From NCBI GenBank assembly GCA_016303235.1, contig JAEDMB010000055.1:1-11680 (forward strand): a stretch of 11,680 nucleotides of DNA, given 5' to 3'. Each line of letters starts with the position of its first letter. Positions within the stretch are counted from its first letter, which is position 1. The notes under the pieces were generated by a model. The model was not told the DNA's origin. It worked only from the letters and a program-made list of their open reading frames with translations, and did no database searches. The translations under genes and the position numbers were made by a program. The DNA comes from Oscillospiraceae bacterium. GTDB lineage: Bacteria > Bacillota > Clostridia > Oscillospirales > Ruminococcaceae. Positions 6,243 to 11,680 of the stretch are shown one piece after another.

Positions 6243-8243
6243 TTATTTGCCGGAAGAAGTCTTTTTTCCGGAAGTTTTCTTTTTTTCAGTAGTTTTCTGT
6301 GTAGTTTTTTCAGCAGTTTCATCAGTGGTTTTTGCCTTCGGAGTACGTTTTTTAACCGGTGCATATTTCAGATATATTACTGAAAGCGGGGCAAGAGTGA
6401 GGGATATGCTGTTTTCAAAGCCATGCATAAGATAGTGAGTAGTTTTAATAGATTTTTCAGTAACTCCCGTACCGCCGAATTCTGTTGCATCGGAATTGAA
6501 TACAAGCTTGTATCTGCCTTTCTGCGGAACTCCTATTTTATAGTCTTTTCTTTCAACGGGAACAAAGTTGCAGACAGCAATAAGTTCTTCTCCCTTGTCA
6601 TCTATTCTTCTGAAAGCTATTACACTCTGCTTGTAATCATCATTTGAAATCCAGTGGAAACCGTCCCAGTTGTCATCATTCTGCCAGAGAGGAGGATTTT
6701 CAAGGTAAAATTTATTAAGTTTTTCAGAAAATTTCATCATATTTTTATGCGAATCGAAATCCATCAGTGACCAGTCAAGCTGTGACTGGAAATCCCACTC
6801 TTTCATCTGTGCAAATTCCTGACCCATAAAGAGAAGTTTTTTGCCGGGGTGAGCCATCATATAAGTAAGAAATGCTCTGTATGAACTGAATTTCTGTTCA
6901 TAAGTTCCGGGCATCTTCTGAATCATTGAACACTTTCCATGTACGACTTCATCATGTGATATAGGAAGAACATAGTTTTCGGAGAAGCAATAGAAGAATG
7001 AAAATGTAACTTTATCGTGATTGAATGCACGGTAAATAGGGTCAAGTGACATATACATAAGCATATCATTCATCCAGCCCATATTCCATTTGAAATTAAA
7101 ACCGAGACCGTCCTTGTCAGTAGGCTTTGTAACATTAGGCCATGCAGTTGATTCCTCTGCAATCATAAGAGCCTCGGGGTGCTTTGAGAATACAGCCTCA
7201 TTAAGACTCTTAAGGAACTGAACAGCCTCAAGATTTTCATTTCCGCCATGTATATTCTGACACCATTCCCCGTCACGTCTGTCGTAATCAAGATAGAGCA
7301 TAGAGGCAACAGCATCGACTCTCAGACCGTCAACGTGATATTCATCAAACCAGAAGCATGCACTTGATATAAGGAATGAGCAGACTTCGGGTCTGCCGTA
7401 GTCAAATACACGGGTACCCCATGCCTTGTGTTCTTTTTTGTATTCGCTTGTATATTCATAACAGCAAGTACCATCAAATTCATAAAGACCGCTTGCATCT
7501 TTCGGGAAATGTGCCGGAACCCAGTCAAGAATAACACCTATTCCGTTTGCGTGGAAAAGCTCTATCATCTTTTTAAATTCATCGGGAGTACCGTATCTTG
7601 AAGTAGGTGCAAAATATCCTGTTACCTGATAGCCCCATGAACCGTCAAAAGGATATTCAGTCAACGGCATAAATTCAACATGTGTATAGGACATTTTTTT
7701 GATGTATGGTATTATTTTTTTTGCAAAGTCAACATAATTAAGGAAAGTTCCGTCATCATTGCGTTTCCATGAGCCTATATGTACTTCGTATACATTCATA
7801 GGGCTTTTATATACGACTTTATCTTTTTTCTGCTCGAACCATTCGGAATCATTCCATTCAAAGGAGCTTTCATAAATTTTTGAAGCAGTTCCCGGACGTG
7901 TTTCAAAATGTCTGCCGTAAGGGTCAGATTTAAGAATAATTCTTCCGTCAGGTGTTTCAATGCTGTATTTATAGCTGTCATACTGTTTAAGCTTTGATAC
8001 AGTAGTTTCCCATACACCGTCAGCTATAATTTCCATAGGATTGGCGGTTCTGTCCCAGTTATTGAAATCGCCTACAACTGAAACTGACAAGGCTCTCGGA
8101 GCCCATACTCTGAAACGATGAGCAAAGCCTCTGCCCTTTTTAACAGAGTGAACGCCAAAAAACTTGTAAGCTTCGTTATTCTTACCCTTATAGAACAGAT
8201 ACAGCGGGAAGTCGTTAAGACTGGATTTTTTATTTGATTTCAT
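6243..8243 (-). CDS. glgB: 1,4-alpha-glucan branching enzyme (GH13)
   Basis: 666 residues. It introduces alpha-1,6 branches into glycogen. An N-terminal CBM48 beta-sandwich (about 25-125, with VWAPRALSVSVVGDFNNWD) precedes the GH13 catalytic barrel (about 145-520). Catalytic residues are visible: nucleophile Asp310 in GLRVDAV, acid/base Glu363 in IAEEST, and the third carboxylate Asp431 in PISHDEVVHGK; DWVPAHF (240-246) is conserved region I. The all-beta C-terminal domain ends at about 628. A lysine/threonine-rich tail of about 37 residues (630-666) follows that is not part of the enzyme fold. The start is fixed by an in-frame TAA 12 nt upstream, but its ribosome binding site is weak (only a CGGAA-like sequence), in contrast to the strong sites of glgC and glgD. 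Confidence 0.97.
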   Translation of the reverse strand: MKSNKKSSLNDFPLYLFYKGKNNEAYKFFGVHSVKKGRGFAHRFRVWAPRALSVSVVGDFNNWDRTANPMEIIADGVWETTVSKLKQYDSYKYSIETPDGRIILKSDPYGRHFETRPGTASKIYESSFEWNDSEWFEQKKDKVVYKSPMNVYEVHIGSWKRNDDGTFLNYVDFAKKIIPYIKKMSYTHVEFMPLTEYPFDGSWGYQVTGYFAPTSRYGTPDEFKKMIELFHANGIGVILDWVPAHFPKDASGLYEFDGTCCYEYTSEYKKEHKAWGTRVFDYGRPEVCSFLISSACFWFDEYHVDGLRVDAVASMLYLDYDRRDGEWCQNIHGGNENLEAVQFLKSLNEAVFSKHPEALMIAEESTAWPNVTKPTDKDGLGFNFKWNMGWMNDMLMYMSLDPIYRAFNHDKVTFSFFYCFSENYVLPISHDEVVHGKCSMIQKMPGTYEQKFSSYRAFLTYMMAHPGKKLLFMGQEFAQMKEWDFQSQLDWSLMDFDSHKNMMKFSEKLNKFYLENPPLWQNDDNWDGFHWISNDDYKQSVIAFRRIDDKGEELIAVCNFVPVERKDYKIGVPQKGRYKLVFNSDATEFGGTGVTEKSIKTTHYLMHGFENSISLTLAPLSVIYLKYAPVKKRTPKAKTTDETAEKTTQKTTEKKKTSGKKTSSGK

Positions 8244-8503
8244 ATTATTCCGTTACTGAAAATTCATAAAATTTATAGTTTTTATGTTTTATTCCTTGTT
8301 CAACGTGTCCATTTTCAATGTGAAAAAAATCATCATTTAATCATGTTTGGCATAACACTCCGAAGGCGTAAATTTCCCGTTATCGCACGGGTACACATAA
8401 CAAAATGCTTAAGCAATATTGTTATGCCAGTAACTTTTCCTTTCTTACTGAATTTGCCAAATTGAATCCTACCGCAGGCTTAAATTCCAACAAATCCTGC
8501 CTT
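8244..8503 (-). promoter_or_regulatory. Candidate structured 5' leader RNA of the glg operon (no known family recognised)
   Basis: This gene-free leader, about 260 nt, lies between a predicted promoter and glgB. On the minus strand several inverted repeats follow one another: GCAGG/CCTGC (8500-8496 with 8478-8474); CAGTAA/TTACTG (8450-8445 with 8433-8428) around a purine-only loop; CATAACAA/TTGTTATG (8426-8419 with 8403-8396) enclosing a TGC-TTAA-GCA hairpin; and CCCGT/ACGGG (8391-8387 with 8380-8376). The strand at 8429-8420 can instead pair with 8357-8348 over 10 bp, enclosing the CCCGT hairpin. A C(TTCG)G tetraloop (8365-8360) sits beside the distal arm. Seven Ts follow at 8329-8323, but only a weak hairpin precedes them. 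The segment might instead be a copy of a dispersed intergenic repeat. It does not match any riboswitch core I know. Confidence 0.45.
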
Positions 8504-8509
8504 ATTCAT

Positions 8510-8538
8510 ATTTTAGCAGAAACCTGTCAATTATTCAA
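8510..8538 (-). promoter_or_regulatory. Probable promoter of the glycogen operon
   Basis: Minus-strand TTGAAT (8538-8533), 17 nt, then TAAAAT (8515-8510), with TG one base upstream of the -10 (extended -10). The predicted start near 8503 falls immediately before the first leader helix. An inverted repeat AAGTC-5 nt-GACTT (8551-8537) overlaps the -35 and could be an operator, though this is speculative. A second, poorer candidate closer to glgB (TTGAAC, 20 nt, TATAAA) would give a leader of only about 25 nt. Confidence 0.55.
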
Positions 8539-8605
8539 GTCTTTTTGACTTCAAAGCAGATTTTTCAGATAATATAACAATTTCAAACTGTAAATTATGT
8601 GCAAT

Positions 8606-8649
8606 TTGACATATATCACACTAATGTTAATATATTATTTTGCTATAAT
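8606..8649 (+). promoter_or_regulatory. Possible plus-strand promoter(s) antisense to the end of spoIIE
   Basis: TTGACA (8606-8611), 16 nt, TAATAT (8628-8633) with an upstream TG, followed by a second extended -10, TGCTATAAT (8641-8649). Both point into the 3' end of spoIIE on the opposite strand. No convincing gene lies downstream on the plus strand. In AT-rich DNA such matches can arise by chance. The rest of 8539-8659 holds nothing else I can support, and no clear spoIIE terminator. Confidence 0.3.
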
Positions 8650-8659
8650 AAACATAAAT

Positions 8660-10894
8660 TTAACCCTGACCGACTTTCAGACCTATAACTGTTATATCGT
8701 CACGTCGTTTTCCGCCGGTAAATTTTTCGGATTTGTCACAGATTTCACTTACAATTTGCTTGAGGTCGTCCTTGCGGAGCAAAAGTTCTTTTATGTACTG
8801 ATATTCATTTTCGCTTATGCCGTCAGAGAGCATTATAATTATATCACCTCGTTCAAATTCATATTCACATGAAAAAGCCTCCGCCTGCTGAATTATTCCG
8901 ATTGGAAAAGTCGGGGAAGTTATCTTTATAACCTGACTTTTATGTCTTATAAGAGTAGCAGACGCTCCCGACTTGATGACTACAAGTCCGCATGTATCCA
9001 TATCAATTTTAACGGCATCAAGAGTTGCAAAAGCCTCATTTCTCGACTTGTTAAGCATTATTGAATTTATAAGCCTTATTGCAGAAAGATACCCTACACC
9101 GCTTACAATAAGCTTCCGGAACATGCTGACAACCATTTTTGATTCAAGAGATGCACTTTTTCCGCTACCCATACCGTCAGAAAGTATAACATAGCTGTTT
9201 CCGATACCGTCAGTAAATATTTCGGAATAGTCTCCGCTTTCAGGCGAATTTAAAGCACACATTGACTGCACACAGCTCTGAAGTGAATATCTTGTTTTTT
9301 CAAAAATTCTGATTCTTACCTCTCTGCCCGAACGCACAGGCTCTGTGAAATCAAGATTGATTTTAAGTTCATCTGATATTAAATCACATATGCGGACACA
9401 GTTTGCCGGAGCTTCTTCAAGTTCAAAATAAATTTCTATCAGCAGTCTGTTACGGCTGTTATAGTATGCAATTATATTTGAAGTCTTGTATCCGTATCTT
9501 TCGAGTTTAAGGCGGACTGTATTGCTTATAGGCTCACTGTAACGGACATTTATTTTTTCACCGGCTGAAAGAATAATTTCTTCTGTAACTTTTATCTGTT
9601 CAAAAAGAAGCTTACGGCTTTCGGAAAAACGCATATCCATAAGACGGGCTGTAATCTGTTCCATACTGATTTTTCTGACAGCATCGGCGATTTCAGATTT
9701 TTTTAAACAGTTTTTAAGCTCATCGGGAAAATTTTCGGGGAGAATTTCCCCCTGTTTAAGAATTTTTTTAAATCCCTGACGGCTGTCCTCATAGTTTCTG
9801 TACCAGCATACTGTTTTATTACAACATTCGGAACATATTTTTTCGCTTAATTCTTCAACAGCATCTGATTTAACCGAACTTTCAGAAAGAAGATTTGATA
9901 TTTTTTCAGAATCATCTCTGAGTGCTGATATTGAACCTGCAAGAAATTCCATTCTTGACGAAATTATATCGCTTATTCCGTCCTTGCTTTTGCCTGTCAC
10001 AACCCACTTGTCCGATACATTCGGACATATTCCAAAGAAAAGAGCTGTACCAAGTGCAAGGTCGCATATACATGGAATCAGTGAATCCGTCTGACCTGTC
10101 AGTATCACAAAAAGTATGCTTGATGCATTGAATAATACTGCAATTGCTCCCATACTGCGACGGTGTATATATCCCGAAATCAGTCCCGCCACTGAAAGAA
10201 GTACAAACGGCATTCCAGCCTCTTTTGACGAAAGAAATATTCCGCATGTAGTCAGAGCTCCGCAGAGAACACCTCCCATATATCCGTAATGATAGCCGGC
10301 AACAAGCGTCACAGCTATTCCGAGTATTCTCCCCGCATTGACAAATACAAAGTCAAACGAAGTAAGTGCAGAAAGAATTACTGCATATACTACCGCAAAA
10401 GCAAAGCTTATTCCGGATTTAAGGTCAATTACACGCTGTTTTCGGAAACTCTCCCTTGATATTACTAAAAAATATGCCGTAAATCCCGAAAATATACTGT
10501 ATATGAGATAAAATAATATTTTAAATATTGATTCGCCTATTATTGCAGATACAATAAGGCTTGATGAAAACACTGATATTCCCGTAGCAACTCCGCTCCA
10601 TGAAGGATTTTCAAAGCTTATTGTAAAGAGCTTTCCTATTATTATAAATATCATGGCACAGACAAGAATAATATTTTTATGCAGATTTCCCGAAAATATG
10701 TATCTCAAAAGACTTCCGATAAGTATCGCCGTGGAATTAAGCGGACTTGCCGAACCGCAGACAGATGCTCCTATAAATGATGTGACACCGTTTATTTCCG
10801 CACCAGCCATCAGAAATCCGCCTGTAAGCGATAAAATTGCTCCGGATATTATCTCGGAATTTTTGTTTGCTGTCCCTGCATTTGCTTTCAACAT
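8660..10894 (-). CDS. spoIIE: Stage II sporulation protein E, PP2C-family phosphatase
   Basis: 744 residues (B. subtilis 827). SpoIIE sits at the polar septum and dephosphorylates SpoIIAA, freeing sigma-F in the forespore; it also interacts with FtsZ. Residues 1 to about 300 are hydrophobic, with roughly ten membrane segments. The central region contains a Cys-rich stretch, ICSECCNKTVCW (about 350-365), of the kind seen in clostridial SpoIIE. The PP2C phosphatase domain (about 550-744) keeps its metal-binding aspartates: LSDGMGSG (Asp573), LSDGI (Asp691) and RRDDITVIGL (Asp732, Asp733), plus FATLD and FPIGI. AAGGAGA lies 7 nt before the ATG. A Spo0A-box-like promoter lies upstream. rsmA precedes it by 96 nt on the same strand; the glg operon follows. 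Confidence 0.95.
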   Translation of the reverse strand: MLKANAGTANKNSEIISGAILSLTGGFLMAGAEINGVTSFIGASVCGSASPLNSTAILIGSLLRYIFSGNLHKNIILVCAMIFIIIGKLFTISFENPSWSGVATGISVFSSSLIVSAIIGESIFKILFYLIYSIFSGFTAYFLVISRESFRKQRVIDLKSGISFAFAVVYAVILSALTSFDFVFVNAGRILGIAVTLVAGYHYGYMGGVLCGALTTCGIFLSSKEAGMPFVLLSVAGLISGYIHRRSMGAIAVLFNASSILFVILTGQTDSLIPCICDLALGTALFFGICPNVSDKWVVTGKSKDGISDIISSRMEFLAGSISALRDDSEKISNLLSESSVKSDAVEELSEKICSECCNKTVCWYRNYEDSRQGFKKILKQGEILPENFPDELKNCLKKSEIADAVRKISMEQITARLMDMRFSESRKLLFEQIKVTEEIILSAGEKINVRYSEPISNTVRLKLERYGYKTSNIIAYYNSRNRLLIEIYFELEEAPANCVRICDLISDELKINLDFTEPVRSGREVRIRIFEKTRYSLQSCVQSMCALNSPESGDYSEIFTDGIGNSYVILSDGMGSGKSASLESKMVVSMFRKLIVSGVGYLSAIRLINSIMLNKSRNEAFATLDAVKIDMDTCGLVVIKSGASATLIRHKSQVIKITSPTFPIGIIQQAEAFSCEYEFERGDIIIMLSDGISENEYQYIKELLLRKDDLKQIVSEICDKSEKFTGGKRRDDITVIGLKVGQG

Positions 10895-10932
10895 CTTTAT
10901 ATCTCCTTATACAGTTTTTATTGATAAGGATT

Positions 10933-10966
10933 ATTATATCATAATAAAATTAAAAAATATGTCGTT
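10933..10966 (-). promoter_or_regulatory. spoIIE promoter with Spo0A-box-like -35 region
   Basis: On the minus strand TATAAT (10938-10933) carries an extended TG (10941-10940). There is no -35 at 17 nt. Instead ACGACA (10965-10960) lies at exactly 21 nt, inside AACGACA (10966-10960), which matches the Spo0A box (TTCGACA on this strand) at 5 of 7 positions with the CGACA core intact. A long spacer with an overlapping Spo0A box is the known layout of B. subtilis spoIIE and spoIIG promoters. The start would be near 10926, about 30 nt before the ATG. Confidence 0.6.
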
Positions 10967-10990
10967 TCAATTAATGTATTATTTGTATTT

Positions 10991-11680
10991 TTATATTATA
11001 TTTCGGAGATTTTCGCTTAACTGTATAAGCTGATTCATATTAAGCTGTTCTATTCTTGCAGTTTCGGAAAGTGACATGCTTTTTAAAACGCTCTGAATTT
11101 TTGATTTTTCAATATTCATCTGCGATGATATTGATTTTGCAACAGTCTTTCTTCTCTGAGCAAATCCGCATTTTACAATCTTAAAGAAAAAATCCTCTGC
11201 ATTTTTTTCAAGCAAATAGTTTTTGTTTACATCTATTCTTATAACGCATGAATCGACATTAGGTGCGGGCATAAAGCTCCCTCTTGATACATTAAACAAC
11301 ATTCTGGCTGTACCATAATAATTCACTGCAACGGTAATAGCTCCGGATTCCCTTGTGCCTACTTCCGCACAAAGTCTCTGTCCTGCCTCTTTCTGAACCA
11401 TTACCGTTATTGATTCTATCGGAACACGACTTTCAAGGAGTTTCATTATTACGGGAGAAGTTATATAATAAGGGAGATTTGCACATACCGCAACTTTCAT
11501 TACGGAAAATTCTTCTGATATTATTTTATTCAAATCAGTTTCCATAAAATCCTGATTTATAATTTTTATATTGTCAAATTCCGCAAGAGTTTCATCAAGT
11601 ACAGGCATAAGACGGCTGTCAATTTCTATCGCAACGACTTTTTTTGCACGTTCTGCAAGCTCTGCCGTAAGAGTTCCGAA
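10991..11680 (-). CDS. rsmA: 16S rRNA (adenine(1518)-N6/adenine(1519)-N6)-dimethyltransferase, 5' end missing
   Basis: 229 residues are present; the frame stays open to the window edge, so the true start lies outside (full RsmA/KsgA is about 285 residues, so roughly the first 55-60 are missing). The enzyme dimethylates two adjacent adenines in the 3' hairpin of 16S rRNA using S-adenosylmethionine. Visible Rossmann methyltransferase elements are the end of the glycine-rich motif I (FGTLTAELAERA), the acidic ribose-binding AIEID, the NQDF motif II-III region, and the catalytic motif ANLPYYITSP, where NLPY is the adenine-methylating signature. The C-terminal helical domain includes GFAQRRKT, conserved in the family. 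An internal ATG at 11608 is not the start, because homology continues upstream of it. Confidence 0.96.
   Translation of the reverse strand, partial: FGTLTAELAERAKKVVAIEIDSRLMPVLDETLAEFDNIKIINQDFMETDLNKIISEEFSVMKVAVCANLPYYITSPVIMKLLESRVPIESITVMVQKEAGQRLCAEVGTRESGAITVAVNYYGTARMLFNVSRGSFMPAPNVDSCVIRIDVNKNYLLEKNAEDFFFKIVKCGFAQRRKTVAKSISSQMNIEKSKIQSVLKSMSLSETARIEQLNMNQLIQLSENLRNII

Noticed and set aside
8301..8345. Intrinsic terminator ending the glg leader at the run of seven Ts (8323-8329)
   Set aside because: The only hairpin directly before the T-run is a 3+2 bp AT-rich stem with a G-G mismatch. The strong helix ends about 18 nt earlier. It is kept only as part of the leader description.
8349..8428. 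MITE or insertion sequence with 9-bp terminal inverted repeats
   Set aside because: No target-site duplication flanks the repeats (catgttt on the left, agtaact on the right) and there is no transposase. The repeats are better explained as an RNA helix, although a dispersed repeat remains possible.
8597..8872. 91-codon plus-strand reading frame
   Set aside because: It mostly overlaps the conserved PP2C end of spoIIE in antisense, and no Shine-Dalgarno is visible before its ATG.

Overview
The window looks like a chromosomal segment of a low-GC, spore-forming Firmicute, most likely a Ruminococcus-type member of the Oscillospiraceae. The reasons are AT-rich intergenic DNA with near-consensus sigma-A promoters and strong AGGAGG ribosome binding sites, a clostridial-type SpoIIE with a Cys-rich linker, a glycogen operon carrying the Firmicute-specific GlgC/GlgD pair, and an HdrB-like protein of the kind common in gut clostridia. 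The genus is an inference. I see no mobile element, CRISPR array, tRNA or rRNA.

Left part (1-2340): the start of an HdrB-like Fe-S protein gene runs off the left edge on the minus strand. It diverges from a plus-strand group: a bacterial-type poly(ADP-ribose) glycohydrolase-like protein (TIGR02452 family), the manganese exporter mntP, and a YdjM-type membrane protein. The hdrB-like gene and the YdjM-like gene have textbook extended -10 promoters, and the PARG-like gene has a weaker one. A long hairpin between the PARG-like gene and mntP has the form of an intrinsic terminator and also buries the whole mntP Shine-Dalgarno. A bidirectional terminator at 2360-2390 separates this group from the convergent glycogen operon.

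Middle part (2390-8538): a minus-strand glycogen operon in the order glgB-glgC-glgD-glgA. GlgC, with its degenerate partner GlgD, makes ADP-glucose; GlgA polymerises it; GlgB branches the polymer. glgC, glgD and glgA are tightly spaced (15 and 19 nt gaps). Upstream of glgB is a predicted promoter (TTGAAT-17-TAAAAT, extended) followed by about 260 nt of untranslated leader. The leader is rich in inverted repeats, including one strand that can pair with either of two downstream strands. I do not recognise it as a known riboswitch, and it is the best candidate here for an undescribed element.

Right part (8660-11680): spoIIE, the membrane-bound PP2C phosphatase that activates sigma-F, preceded by a promoter in which a Spo0A-box-like sequence lies 21 bp from a perfect -10. 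Upstream of it is the 3' three-quarters of rsmA (ksgA), running off the right edge. spoIIE and the glg operon point the same way with no clear terminator between them, which fits the known link between storage polysaccharide and sporulation but does not prove co-regulation.
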